Source: Limnanthes douglasii subsp. nivea (Eukaryota; Streptophyta; Magnoliopsida; Brassicales; Limnanthaceae). Taken from it: a stretch of 64,000 nt of DNA. Of the stretch, positions 1-10,648 are shown one piece after another (position 1 is the stretch's first letter; each line of letters begins with the position of its first letter). Under the pieces are notes generated by a model that worked only from the letters and a program-made list of their open reading frames with translations, searched no databases and was not told where the DNA came from. The stretch lies in the NCBI GenBank assembly GCA_036936605.1, contig JAUPFV010000002.1, positions 272,160,980-272,224,979 on the forward strand, in the 5' to 3' direction. Both the position numbers and the translations under genes were made by a program.

Positions 1-395
1 TCTCTTCGGCCGGTTGTATTCCAGAGATGGGATCTTACCAAGTGGCCTCGGATAAAACAGTTGTGGAAGCGATTTCCCCATTTCTCAGCAGCCCAAGCAT
101 TTAGCTTGGCACAAGTAGTCTGCCCCTCCTCTAAGTAGTCATTGAACTCCTTCAGCAGCACTACCAAAAAACAAAAGAAGAGAAATTAAACAAACAAACT
201 TATTATAAGAAAAGATAGAAAAATGTAATGAAATATTTACCTGTGCTCTTCCATCTGCTGGTAAGCATGCTTGGATTTTCACCAGCTTTAATCTTCCTCC
301 CATTCTCCCAAGAACCACTGATAAACAAAAATTGAGTCTTCCAGTTCTTCTCCGACTCAAGCAAGTCGTCCATCACTTTGTAATTGTCACCCATA

Positions 396-803
396 GGCTT
401 TGAATAGTAACTCGTCCCTGGACTATTGACTTTGGTGGCAGATAGTCCCTGGAATTTCAAAAGTCCGTTCGTAGTCCCTGGACTATCCAGTTTGGTGACA
501 TATAGTCCCTGGACTTTCAAAAGTCCGTTGGTAGTCCCTGGACTATCCAGTTTGGATAAAGTTAGTCCCATGCGCATGTTTATTAAGGGGACTAACTTTA
601 TCAAAAACAGAAAGTCAAAAGACTAAATTTATTAAAAATGAATAGTTGAAGGACTATCTGTCAAAAAATTGATAGTGAACACATGCAAGGGGATTAACTT
701 TATCCAAACTGGATAGTCGAGGGACTACGAACGGACTTTTGAAAGTCCATGGACTATCTGTCACCAAGTGCGATGGTCTAGGGACGAGTTACTGTTCAAA
801 GTC
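396..803. mobile_element. Mutator-type MITE inside the antisense ORF
   Basis: A 408-bp non-coding insertion with inverted ends of about 31 bp. The left end reads GGCTTTGAATAGTAACTCGT and the right end, reversed, GACTTTGAACAGTAACTCGT. It is flanked by an exact 10-bp duplication, GTCACCCATA (386-395 and 804-813). Element B's antisense ORF is uninterrupted at the matching site. A 9-10-bp duplication with long terminal inverted repeats points to the Mutator superfamily. The interior is built from AGTCCCTGGACT-like inverted words and carries a 60-bp tandem repeat at 415-570. No ORF of its own is supported. Confidence 0.88.
415..570. repeat. 60-bp tandem repeat in the MITE
   Basis: The three 60-base rows at 421-480, 481-540 and 541-560 line up base for base with few mismatches (AGTCCCTGGACTAT... 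AAAAGTCCGTT...). That gives about 2.5 copies near the left end of the MITE. Confidence 0.85.
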
Positions 804-2139
804 GTCACCCATATTGTAATGGTAGAAATGGATGACATGGTTTCTGCAAAGGCTGGCCACAACAGCGAACTGCTCCATCGGAAGTGGGATTCCGGAGAGC
901 CTGGAGGCCATGATGCAGGCCATGAGGATGGACCAAGCGTTGGGGCTCAGTTGGCTTGGGCAGAGCTATATCAGATAGAAATATCTGATGATCTCTGGGT
1001 CCAAGGGAAACCTAAGCCCCCAGTTGAATAGCTCCCTGAAGAAAACTATCTCACTGAACTTGCAATCCATTGACGTCTCCAGATCGACCGATATCCTCAC
1101 TTTAACATTTTCTGGGATCCCCCACTTCGTCCGGATCTGGCCTAGTTCAGCTGTGTGAATAAAATAATAATTGATCTTCTGCATGGCTAGCAGATACTTT
1201 ACACTCACTTTGTGGAAGCAAGGTCATACTTTTCCTACGAGGCACTCCAGCAGGTTCGGGTGTTTTAAACATAGCTTCTCTTTGCCCTTTCTTTTCTTGA
1301 CAATGACAGTCTCACTCGTCTGCCTGGAGACATCGGTCTCAAAAGGGGCTTCTTCAACACTTTCCTCCATTACGTCTTCCATTACCATAGAAGGGTTATC
1401 AGTTGTTTTTGGGAGGGACGTGCTAGTGGTTGGCTCAGTAAGCTGTCCGGATGGCTGAGCATTGCTTTCTTTTTGTGGTTTGGAGTCCGGCTGGGGCTCA
1501 GATCCGGAGGGTTCGTTTCGAAGGCTTGAACTGGTGGCCTCCGGACCAGACAATTTGTCCTTAGGAACCTTGATGGGTTCTTCTGACCCTGTAATTTTAT
1601 CCTTGGCCCCAAACTTAGAGGGCACGAATTTTGGAGATTTAGACTGTGGAGCGACAGCCTGGCCTTTTACTAGACGACCTCTTCGTCGATTTATTAGCTT
1701 TTCTAAGGAGATGTCAGCATCCGATCCCATGGCAATAAATAGGGAGGGTCTTTTGGTACTTGTAACTGCTGGCTCTTGTTCGACAATAGGCTCTGATTCC
1801 TGGACCGATGAGCCTGAGACGATTGGTGAAAGACTAGGTTGGAATAACCTTCTACATTTAGAGCTTCTGGCAGAAGATGAACCCCAATCGGGCTCTGAAC
1901 TTAGTGTTTCAGATTTGTCGATAGGAGAAACTGGGAGGCATGCAGCAACACGCCTTTCTCGTTCGACTCTTTGTGCTTTCTCTAACTCCGACAAATTAAG
2001 CCACCCACCTTTTACAAGTGCGTTTCTTGTTGTAAACATAAACTTACACCAAAAAGGTTTTTGCAAAAGAGAGATAAAAGCTTTGAAGATTAGAAGTGAA
2101 AAGATGATGAAGATGGTAAAACAATGAAAAATGAGTTGA

Positions 2140-2148
2140 TTTATATTA
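2140..2148 (-). promoter_or_regulatory. TATA box of the antisense ORF of element A
   Basis: On the - strand TTTAATATAAATCAAC lies about 100 bases upstream of the conserved ATG at 2039. Element B has CTATAAATT at the matching place (13911-13919), and the text between TATA and ATG also aligns, so the antisense gene seems to have its own promoter. Confidence 0.55.
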
Positions 2149-2479
2149 AAGAGACAAAATATGCCTTGAAACCTAGGAGAATATGAAAAGATAGAGTAAT
2201 GATTAAATACGGCGCTGACATCACCAGCATTAATTGAAGAGGTTACTTTTTGAAGTGAGTGAGAGCGTCGTTCTAGGAGAAAAATAGTTGGTGAGGCAAA
2301 TCAGAAAGGGACACGTGTCCCACGATCTATGGAAAAACTTTTGAGCTTTTAAGGATTTTTCCAGTCCGGATAAATCCGTTGTACAAATCGAAATCAATTC
2401 GGACATTGTTACAAGTGCTCATGAGCGATTTTTTAGGTCTTGCCAAAGGCCTTCGAACATAACCTAAAAAAGGGGCTAC

Positions 2480-2920
2480 TGATGAGTCTGGATTTTCTCA
2501 CCACTCACTATAGAAACCAGACAGGGGAATTCAGACAAAAACCACCCACTGAACCATCCGAACATGACTAAAGTATTAAAAACTAATCACTTTATGACTA
2601 AGCTAATTTCTAGACTGTTTAATAAACTAATGGGTTTTTGAACTCGACCCGATTTTATAAGTATGACCCGAAAGCCCATGTGGCCCATAATTAAGGGTAT
2701 AAATACCCAACCACTTTCATTAATGAGGGTAATGAACATTTAATACAACCAGGCAGCTCAAATCTCTCACTGCAAATCACTTAAACATTAAATACCTTTG
2801 AAACACCACACAACACCTAACCAAATTACCTTCAGACTCAAATAATCCACATCATCTCTAATTACCCATGCATTGCTTCTTGTTTTTCTTCGTAAAGGCC
2901 TTTGGCCTGATTTACCACCA
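2480..2920 (+). repeat. 3' LTR of gypsy element A
   Basis: 441 bp, TGATGAGTCTGG to ACCACCA, directly preceded by the purine tract CTAAAAAAGGGGCTAC. It contains a TATA box (TATAAATACC at 2698-2707) set in AAGGGTATAAATACCCAACC-like text shared with the LTR of element B. Confidence 0.85.
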
Positions 2921-3059
2921 ACTATGAATCCGAGCGAATTCAAAGTGCATTTTCTCTACAGATATGTGCCATCTTCAAATTGCCCAAAACAACCTCGTAC
3001 TATACGATGTTTTTGGTTACATCAAAACCAAATTGAACAACTTTCTTGATTTTTCAATG

Positions 3060-4190
3060 CTCGGTATTTTTAAAATAATGTCAGCCCCCCTCATTGAATG
3101 ATGCAACCTTGGAGGTATGGTCTCATCTTTAGCGTAGCTACCATCAACCATAAATTTAATTTCTCTAGGTTTAAGTACCTGATATCTACATCTAGGAAAG
3201 TGTTGTTGAGGTAGTAGATGAGTTTCTGCACCCCTCTAGTTTTCCTGACCAACTCGCTACTAATAGTGAAATCGGATAAAGATAAATAAAAGTAAAGTGT
3301 CTCTCTAGGAGTTGGTGCTATTAGTATTTCGAGAGAGTTGAAATAATTTTGAGTGCTTTGAACGCTTCATTATACTTCGCGCTCCAAACAAATTTCTTCG
3401 CCTTCTTGAGAACTTCAAAAAACTGATAACTCTTATGTGAAGCCCTAGATACGAACTGAGAAAACGTAGCCAATCTACCTGTTACAGACTGTACATTTTT
3501 ATGTTCCTGGATGGTTCCATGTGAATGAGATCTTGTAACTGATCTTGGTGTGCCTCGATTCTATTTTCTTAGAAAATGTAGCAAAACGCGTACCATTATG
3601 CACTTAAAAAGAAGACTTAAGATGATTTAATTTTAGGTTAAATTTTCCCAAGCTTATAAAAACATCAGTCAACACTTCAAGTTGACAACCCTCGATAGTT
3701 CTTTGCACACACATATACTTAATGTAAGCCTCAATTTGTTACCGAGTTTCTTTTCAAAGATTTGGTTAATCAAGCGTTGATATGTCAATCCCGCAATCCT
3801 TAGACCAAACGACATAATTATGTCCCAGTATAGGCCCTCTTTATTTGGAATGTCCCTTTCTCCTCATCCTTGGGGACATCCGAATATGGTTGTACCTGAA
3901 ATATGCATCCATCAGCGAAATGAATTCATAATTTGATGTTGCATAAACTAATTGATCAATATGTGGGAGAGGGAAAGCGTCTTTGAAACATGTTTGATTA
4001 AGGTCGGTGAAGTCTATACACATTATCCACTATCCGTTTTTCTTTTTCATTAATAGTAGGTTCCCTACCCATAATGGGTATATCGCATTGAGAATGTTTC
4101 TCAAGTGGAGATGTTTGTCCACAACCAGGGCAATGACGTCATAGTTTCGAGGGTAGAATGTTCTACATCTCTAAAGGATTGATATGGCTC
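3060..4190 (-). pseudogene. Gypsy pol remnant (RT to RNase H start)
   Basis: A decayed Ty3/gypsy polymerase fragment read in pieces. At 4190-4030 the frame gives YPLWVGNLLLMKKKNG, the lead-in to RT. At 4023-3841 it gives MCIDFTDLNQTCFKDAFPLP and LMDAYFRYNHI. Near 3810-3700 it gives MSFGLRIAGLTYQRLINQIF, the MPFGLKNAGATYQRL block. Near 3510-3330 it gives VTGRLATFSQFVSRASHKS and FFEVLKKAKKFVW, the start of the RNase H region. Several frameshifts and stops are present and no LTR could be assigned. It is more diverged than elements A-D and probably belongs to another, older insertion. Confidence 0.8.
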
Positions 4191-4194
4191 GTTT

Positions 4195-4703
4195 CATGGG
4201 CTATGATAATTGGACACATGACACCCAAAGATCCCAATTTTGTCTCAATACTGGTCCCCCATAATTCTACCTAATTATATCCGTCTCTCAGCCTAGTCAT
4301 CACCCACCTCACTTTTACCATTTGCCACAATTTTTATACCATTTACCATTTACCATTTCACCTTCATTATTTTATCTTATTTAACTTATTATATAATTGG
4401 GGTGGATCGGGGTTTAAACCATAAAACCATAATCCAAAAACCCAACAATATTATTAAACTACCCGAATTAATCAATTTTAACCAATTCCATCGAACATAC
4501 ATACTCTCTCTGTTTTTTCTACAATCTATCTATATTCTACCTGCTTATAACACAGGTTCATCAATTCTTTTTAATTCTTTTATGGTTACGTGACATGGTT
4601 TTGATTATTACGAGATCCAAATCTTTCTTTGAATGTTTTCCGAAAAAAATTCAGTTCTTTTCTGATCTATTTGTATACAAATAGAGAAAATAAAACCTAC
4701 TTA

Positions 4704-4757
<54 letters not shown>

Positions 4758-5425
4758 TATTATTAATATCATACATAAAAGTCTAGTTTTTCTTTTGGGT
4801 TTACTTGTTTGGTTACTGAGAATATATGGGTGATGAAGGATTTAAAAACAAAATTGAATTGAGTTTCTTTTCTTTCTGCTTCCATTTGGTACCTCGTAAA
4901 ACTCTAATGAAATTCAAAAGAATCAGTTTTCAAGATCCTAAAAACCCATTTATAATGTTCTTTACTAAATATTCCATTCTAGTTTAATAATATTGTTTTG
5001 TTTCATAATTTATAAATTAATAAAACATAGACATGTTTATATATATCATTCCATTCAATTCCATTTCAATTATTGGGGTTAAAAATACAGAGACAGTAAG
5101 TATGTTCGATGGAATTATGGTTAAAACTGACTAATTTAGGATTGAGTTATTGATTTTCGAGTTTGGGTAATTTAATTTTTAATTTATGGTTTGGATAATC
5201 TATTGGATTCATGTAGTTTAATGGTATTTTTGGATTATGATTTTATGGTTTAAACCAGGTTCCATGGGTAAAAAATTTATGATAAATGGTAAAAGTGAGG
5301 TGACTGCTGACTCGGCTCAGAGAGACATATAATTGGGCAGAATTGTAGGGGACTAATTATGAGACAAAATTTGTATATTTGGGATGACACGTGTCCAATT
5401 CTCATAGCTCACCTGTGGGGGGGGG
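4195..5425. mobile_element. Element with ~300-bp inverted arms
   Basis: The left arm (about 4195-4512) and the right arm (about 5094-5425) are inverted copies. Shared words in order are GCTATGANAATTGGACAC, TTTTGTCTCA, CACCTCACTTTTACCATTT, GGTTTAAACCATAAAA and TCCATCGAACATAC. The centre is AT-rich, holds a (TA)n run and shows no coding capacity. Such long arms fit a fold-back or Mutator-like non-autonomous element. A target duplication could not be fixed, so the ends are approximate. Confidence 0.65.
4701..4754. repeat. (TA)n microsatellite
   Basis: About 54 bp of nearly pure TA/AT dinucleotides in the centre of the inverted-arm element. Confidence 0.95.
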
Positions 5426-5589
5426 GGTGATCATGCAAATTTCTGAAACATAGAGGATAAATGAGAGACAAAATTGAAGATGGAAAACTAGTTTAAAAAA
5501 TTACTTTGAAAGTCTCCCTTGATAATTCTTGTGTGCCCAAGTCAAAACATTCTTTAACATTAAAATGTGATTGTCGAAACTTGTATGTC

Positions 5590-5840
5590 AACGGTATATG
5601 TTTATCAAGAAACTTTAGTCCATTTAAATTTTGTCTCACTGCTAGTCTCCCACAAATCTACCCAATTTTACCCTTTCCTATGTCTAGTCAACTGTCCAGT
5701 CAGTTTCCATGTAATTTAACCATTTACCATTTTACCTTATGTTTTATCTTCATTAACTTAGTCTGTATTGGACTCGATCAGATTAAACTATAAACTCAAC
5801 AACCCAACTTAATTATGTCAAAATTCATCACCAATTCAAA
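5590..5840. repeat. Diverged third copy of the inverted arm
   Basis: The order of words ATTTTGTCTCA, CTAGTC, CAATTTTACC, ACCATTTACCATTTTACCTTA and AAACTATAAAC...CCCAAC matches the left arm at 4250-4450, in direct orientation but with many differences. No partner arm was found, so it is a solo remnant. Confidence 0.45.
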
Positions 5841-6008
5841 TACTAATTTGAAATCCTAATTCTATTTTTTTATTCTTCTACCGTCTTTTTTTACTTATCC
5901 TAAATCATCAATTACCTTTTATTTCGAAATCCTTCTTTTCTTCTTTTCTATTTTCTTTTTTGTTTTCATCTCATTCAAAACCTTCGCCTAAAATAAAAAT
6001 GTCTTGTT

Positions 6009-6195
6009 GGAACTTAACTGTGTTTATGTCTTAAATAAAAATACTTTATCACGACCATATTTATTCTAGATGGTTATACTAATGAGGAGGAACTTTGCTG
6101 TGTTTATGTCCTAAATAAAAATACCTTGTCACGGCCATAGTTATGCTCTATGGTTATACTAATAACGAGGAACTTTGATGTGTTTATGTACCAAC
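6009..6195. repeat. ~81-bp tandem repeat
   Basis: Two full units and a partial third, each starting GGAACTT(N)CTGTGTTTATGT and including AAATAAAAATAC, TATCACGACCATA and TGGTTATACTAAT. Units differ by a few substitutions. Confidence 0.85.
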
Positions 6196-6679
6196 CAACA
6201 ATCTTTATCTAGGTGATATATTTCTAATTAGTTCAAAAAATATTATAACGCCCAATATCTCAGTTCGTGAAGGTATTGGTAAAAGCTCTTTCATAAAACA
6301 ATTGCATAGTTTACATATTGTCAAGTAATTTTAAAATGTGTATCTTAGATGAATGTAAATATTATACTTTTGAGAAGTGTATGTTTTAATTAATGAAATA
6401 AACCTTAATTAAACAATTTTTGTGCGGGTTTCAACTGCGGCCATCATTTTATTATTACTCATCTGAAACAATTTTATGAATTCATACACATATTGTCATA
6501 TCGAATGGAATGTCGGTACCTAAGACACTAACTATGCAGGGCATGCAAGCCCTTCACCGGCCAACACTAGGAAAATTCGCTGTGCCATCGGCTTGATTCC
6601 CTCTATCTTTCTACATTGTCCAAACTTAATACATATAGAAGTAAAAATCCAGTGAGTTACACAAAATATGTGCCGAGAA

Positions 6680-6683
<4 letters not shown>

Positions 6684-6731
<48 letters not shown>
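6684..6731. repeat. (TA)n microsatellite
   Basis: About 48 bp of uninterrupted TA dinucleotides. It produces a spurious Ile/Tyr-rich ORF on the - strand. Confidence 0.95.
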
Positions 6732-6733
<2 letters not shown>

Positions 6734-6853
6734 CTTGTGATTATACGCAATGATGATTATCTGTCCTATAATAATAATTTTATTCTCAAAGACACATTCA
6801 TATTTTTTCCTACATATATATGAATTTCTTAAGTCTAATATTATGATTTTAGT

Positions 6854-7202
6854 GGCTAAAAAGCACTGTTAGTCCTCCATATTTACCACTTGTATCAACA
6901 TAGTCCCTTTCGTTCACTTCTGCATAAAACTCATCCCTTTCATTTTAAAAATTTGCACGATTAGTCCTTCCGCATATTCTGGGGGACCAAAATTGATACA
7001 AAACTTGGGATTTGGGGACGAAAAGTGATACAAAACTTAGAATTTAAGTGCCACGTGTTAGTTTTTAAATGGTTTATATGTGCAGGGGGGACTATATTTG
7101 CAAAGTTTTGAAACGAAGAGGATGCGATTTATGCAGAAGTGAACGAAAAAGACTATGTTGATACAAGTGGTAAACATGGAGGACTAACAGTATCTTTTAC
7201 CC
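6854..7202. mobile_element. Mutator-type MITE with ~90-bp terminal inverted repeats
   Basis: A 349-bp non-coding element. The left end GGCTAAAAAGCACTGTTAGT continues through TCCTCCATATTTACCACTTG and GTTCACTTCTGCATAAA. The right end, reversed, reads GGGTAAAAGATACTGTTAGT and follows the same course for about 90 bp. The 10-bp flanks TGATTTTAGT (6844-6853) and TAATTTTAGT (7203-7212) are a target duplication with one mismatch. The duplication length and end words resemble the MITE at 396-803. Confidence 0.85.
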
Positions 7203-7212
7203 TAATTTTAGT

Positions 7213-7752
7213 ATATTAGTTTATTACTATAAAAGATACGACATATAATCAGTTTCTGGGCTACACAATCTACTACATAGTCTACAATTTACCATATATT
7301 TATAAATATGTAACTAAAAGCGAAGTATCAATTTATCTTTTCTAAGAAAGTAAACAATCCTCAAAAGTTACCCAATCTAACAACAAATGTTCAACAAATG
7401 TTATTGAACAGCCAAATCATCTGAAAAATATTTCACGTTTTTAACACACCCAAAACAAGAATAAACAACCAAATCAGGAATGAATGCACAACTTCAATGC
7501 TTCATTTCAAACACGTTCAGAATTTTTTGATGAATAGCTTCGCAAATTTTAGTGTTCATATTCCCGACACACTAATCTCTTTCATTTATGATATTCACGA
7601 TGATAGTCCTCCTCCATTCTCTCATAACGATCATGATATCACGATCATCATATTGATCGCAACGGTCACGATCAATTTGTTTGAATTCTCCATGGTTCTC
7701 CATTTATACTTTTTCATAATCCTGGTCTACATCCGGGTCTAGCTCCTCATAG
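7213..7752. other. No gene recognised
   Basis: AT-rich sequence between a MITE and a copia LTR. An 81-residue open frame at 7497-7742 has no recognisable motif and is hydrophobic by composition, so I do not treat it as a gene. Confidence 0.5.
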
Positions 7753-8052
7753 CGTTGGAACTGAATTAAATTAGATTTAAAATATATTATTTAATTAATT
7801 GATTAATATATTGCTCAAATATTTAGAAAATATATTCTTGATGTAAAAATATTATTCATATTTTTTTAGAGATTTGATTTTTTATTTTAGAGAAAATATT
7901 ATATTAGTCAAATATATTATTCTCTCATTAACATAGAATAATATACTAATATAAATATAGGATATACAATGTATCAAAAACAAAAACATTAGAAAACTTT
8001 AATAAAAATTTCTGATTCTTCTATCTCTCTTCAAATATTTTTATATTCTATA
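7753..8052 (+). repeat. Copia-type LTR fragment
   Basis: 300 bp ending just before a tRNA-Met primer site. It starts CGTTGGAACTGAATTAAATT and ends TATATTCTATA. The LTR pieces at 36426-36526 and 49473-49512 (TGTTGGAACTAAATTAAATT and TATATTCTACA) belong to the same family. No gag-pol follows: the internal part has been lost or replaced. Confidence 0.65.
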
Positions 8053-8054
8053 AT

Positions 8055-8066
8055 TGGTATCAGAGC
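8055..8066 (+). other. Primer binding site, tRNA-iMet type
   Basis: TGGTATCAGAGC two bases after the LTR end is the usual priming site of plant copia elements, complementary to the 3' end of initiator tRNA-Met. Confidence 0.8.
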
Positions 8067-8410
8067 ACCAAGCCCAGACAAAACGTGACGGTAAAAAAAT
8101 CCTCAGATGCTAAACATGAACCAACAAGCCTGACTCAAGGTGAATGAGTTACTACTCTAGAGATCCTAGTTCGGAGTGTTTGTGGCTCATCAAGTAGTGT
8201 GACTTGATTATAGTGTATCAAAACGGAGGTAATTGATTGGGGAGTGACGCTAAGGAACAAGACAGTGTGGTCTAATAGGAGGTGAGCAACTACATCTGTA
8301 GTGCCTCTATGGTTCAGGTATCCCCAAACTGATTCGAGTGGGTGGATATAAGTCAATTGAGAGGAGGCTAAGGTGATACTTTGTTCGAGAGGATGATTTG
8401 TTAGGGTGGT

Positions 8411-8580
8411 GTCCAAAGTCCCACATCCCACATTGGTTAAACATAGGAAGGATCAGTGGTATATAAGTAAGAATTTATCTTAACTTGTATGAGGCCTTTT
8501 GGAAGGGGACCAAAATCAAAATCGTGTTGCCCAACACATAGTATCTTTGATCATCATCTCCTTCGGTTTGATTATAAACC
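8411..8580. repeat. LTR-like fragment with TATA motif
   Basis: AGTCCCACATCCCACATTGG, a TATATAAG motif and TATGAGGCCTTTTGG follow each other, an arrangement common in LTRs or TRIM elements of plants. Ends and partner were not found. Confidence 0.35.
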
Positions 8581-8590
8581 CTCATATCCA

Positions 8591-8890
8591 CTAGTGATTC
8601 GATTCATCAATATTATCACGTGAACCTTCAGATTCTTTCTCTCGAGTGCGATCTCTATCACGTGCTTGGTCTCTATCACGATCGCGGATTTTTTGATTTG
8701 TTTCTCTTTCTTTGTCTTTATCTATACTCGTCCCTATGGTGTTGGTCATCTTGATCACGGTCTCTTGGCTTCTCATTGGAGCGTCTATCATGTGAGCGTG
8801 CAAGTGACTTTTCTCTTTCTTTCTCCCTACATCTCTCACGATATTTTTCTCTGTGCACAAAGATATTTTCTGACATTGTTAAAGCTAGAG
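8591..8890 (-). pseudogene. Arg/Asp-rich splicing-factor-like fragment
   Basis: On the - strand one frame gives an 89-residue open frame with RDRDRDQARDRDRTREKE near its C-terminus. A neighbouring frame gives REKSLARSHDRRSNEKPRD. Together they look like a frameshifted piece of an Arg/Asp/Ser-rich RNA-processing protein. No folded domain can be recognised, and low-complexity sequence can arise by chance, so the family is not named. Confidence 0.3.
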
Positions 8891-9534
8891 TTGAGAGTGT
8901 TTTGATATTTACGAATTGAATATTTTTTTAATATAATATTCACTACATTCGTTTTACAAGGATGTTCATAGAGGGAGGTTGAAGGTTGTTACATAGGTAA
9001 TGAGAATCAATCTCCAAACTGTGGATCATATCCACAAGAGCAGATATTCTAACAAATCTTCAATTTTGCCTTCTCTAGAAAGCACGACTTTGTACAAACC
9101 TTCAATTCTAGCTTGTATTATGAATATGTCATGTAAAATTTTGACTAGTCTTGACATGTAATAATTTTTGTCACTACATTATCCTCTCTGATTTCACCAA
9201 TTACGGTCTTACCAAAAGCGTGGCGTCACTCATTAACATTGTCCGCTTGTAACCTACTTCTACTTGAATTGAATGATATGGATTCCTTGAAGGGAGCTAT
9301 ATAAAAATTGTTTATTAGCTTAGTTTTTTTAATCTAAATCCATGTTTGATATGTTTGAGACTAATTAGTACTACAAATAAATCAGTTATAACGTGGATAG
9401 ATTTCGATCATTTCAATCACATTTATTTTATATAAATAAGACGGTGAGTATAAGTATGGAAAAAATAGTATTCGTCTCAAAGAAAATAAATAGCCATTGA
9501 ATAATAATCATTAGTCCTTCTGCAGTGAGGACTT

Positions 9535-9730
9535 AGGTGTTGTTTGGTGCAAGATGTATTTTTTTGGCTTCTAAGCTATAAGTAAACCAAAATTGTTTGG
9601 TTAGTCTCACAACATTTTTTTGCACAATTTTATTCTAATAATTGATCTTCTATTATTTTGCACCAAACAACCTATGTTTGTTAATTTCAAACTAGTTTCT
9701 TAGTTTATAAATTTGACACCAAACAACCCT
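9535..9730. mobile_element. Small inverted-repeat MITE
   Basis: The left end GGTGTTGTTTGGTGCAAG and the right end CACCAAACAACCC form short inverted repeats. A further CACCAAACAACC at 9660-9671 inside suggests a nested or duplicated unit. The GTTGTTTGGTG end word is common in plant hAT-like MITEs; the duplication could not be fixed. Confidence 0.5.
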
Positions 9731-9751
9731 TTAAAAAAGACTGGCACGACG

Positions 9752-9868
9752 AATAGTAGGCCATGATTAGCCCATTTGTTTAAATTTTTAGGAATAGGCC
9801 ATGATTAGTCCATTTGTTTAAATTTTTAGGAGTAGGCCATGATTAGCCCATTTATTTATATTTTTAAA
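9752..9868. repeat. 38-bp tandem repeat, ~3 copies
   Basis: TAGGCCATGATTAGCCCATT starts at 9757, 9795 and 9833, a spacing of 38 bp, with TTTAAATTTTTAGGA filling each unit. Confidence 0.9.
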
Positions 9869-10174
9869 TATATTTTTATATTATATACATAAGATATGTA
9901 ATTTTTATAATTCACTTAATTTAAATTTTCTAAACCAACAAATCACAAAATTGGATAATTTATATTAGACATCTCCCTTATTTTTTAGTAATTGTATTTA
10001 AAAAAACTATGAATGTTATGGCTAACTGCACAACGAAAAAACATGTAAAGACTATTTTCCCTTATCGAGTTGATCCATAACTTCAAACTTCAATGGTAAC
10101 CCAAAAACAAGCTAAGAAATGAACTATCCGTTTAATATTGTTTGCAGGACAGCAGCCGAAATTTGCAGGCCATG

Positions 10175-10534
10175 TTATAGTGGGATAGCGAAACCTTCTT
10201 ATAGACAGCCCCACTGGTTATTACTGAGTGACAGCAACGACTTGAACAATGCAAAAGCAGTGACACTATGCAATGACATTAAAGATAGTGCTCCTCCCAA
10301 CTCTGCCGGAGCCCTGGAGGAACTAAGTCTCCGAAGAGAGAATCGAGAACCAGAGACAGGTATCGAGGAAGCAGAACCGATTCCGTTCAATTTAGCACTT
10401 TGAGAAATGAAATTTGTTGCCGTTAAGGTTGAGGAACGACTAAAAATGACTTTTGCCGAAAAAGATGCGGATTGAAGAGCTCTTCTCGCTCCATTGGCCG
10501 CCCGGTCTAGATCCAGATTGTTTATGTTGATCAA
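10175..10534 (-). pseudogene. NFD6-like gene, probably a pseudogene
   Basis: The translated frame resembles plant NUCLEAR FUSION DEFECTIVE 6-like proteins, short organelle-targeted proteins whose Arabidopsis founder is needed for polar nuclear fusion in the embryo sac. Matching features are a Ser/Arg/Ala-rich presequence (RAANGARRALQSASFSAK), FSLRRLSSSRAPAELGG, the core LSLMSLHSVTAFALFKSLLS and a final WGCL. The usual start Met before AANGARR reads Arg here; an in-frame ATG eight codons upstream (10534) is available. A TAA at 10201-10199 cuts off the last residues (EGFAIPL), which remain readable to a second stop at 10175. MULE1 starts 115 bp upstream. The family call is from memory of the motif, not from a search. 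Confidence 0.55.
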
Positions 10535-10639
10535 AATCCAATATTAGCATCGGGTCACCGGTCTATTTGAATTGTTATGGGCCGAATCAGCAAACCGATT
10601 AATAAGAAAACTTTACTATTTATTTTAACAAAAATACTA

Positions 10640-10648
10640 AATTTTATT
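10640..10648. repeat. Target duplication of MULE1, left
   Basis: AATTTTATT, identical to 31919-31927 at the other end. Nine bases is the usual Mutator length. Confidence 0.9.

Larger units (their letters stand above)
1..2039 (-). pseudogene. Antisense extra ORF of gypsy element A (two exons, broken)
   Basis: Function unknown; such ORFs are an accessory gene of Tat-group gypsy elements, and the middle part resembles the plant 'putative gypsy type transposon' family (Pfam Transposase_28), judged by eye. The start at 2039 (MFTTRNALVKGG) is conserved with element B; an upstream in-frame ATG at 2066 is not. Exon 1 runs to 241, the intron is 240-161 (donor CAG|GTAAAT, acceptor TTGGTAG|T), and exon 2 runs off the window from 160. 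The N-terminus is Ser/Pro/Glu-rich and low complexity. The middle (about 1208-810) has NWGLRFPLDPEI-type text, and exon 2 reads NAWAAEKWGNRFH. Breaks: a frameshift near 1210-1224 and a 408-bp MITE at 396-803. Confidence 0.75.
1..2920 (+). mobile_element. Gypsy element A (antisense-ORF type), 3' part
   Basis: This is the 3' end of a Ty3/gypsy retrotransposon whose gag-pol lies left of the window. Seen: a spliced antisense gene (1-2039, - strand), a purine tract ending GGGGCTAC at 2463-2479, and an LTR at 2480-2920 that starts TGATGAGTCTGG and ends ACCACCA. The order antisense ORF, PPT, LTR is the same as in element B, whose LTR also starts TGATGAGTCTG, so the two are relatives. An extra antisense ORF between integrase and 3' LTR is known for the Tat group of plant gypsy elements. 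The 5-bp duplication would be ACTAT (2921-2925), but its partner is outside the window. Confidence 0.85.

Noticed and set aside
203..604. 133-residue - strand frame with repeated LDSPGTTNGLLK as a repeat protein
   Set aside because: Most of it is the 60-bp tandem repeat of the MITE read through into the antisense ORF of element A.
1462..2127. 221-residue + strand frame opposite the antisense ORF of element A
   Set aside because: It mirrors the Ser/Pro-rich - strand frame, which is the one conserved with element B.
6532..6750. 72-residue frame with an Ile-Tyr run
   Set aside because: The run is the translated (TA)n microsatellite.
7497..7742. 81-residue open frame as a gene
   Set aside because: No motif, AT-rich hydrophobic composition, no promoter or homologous context.
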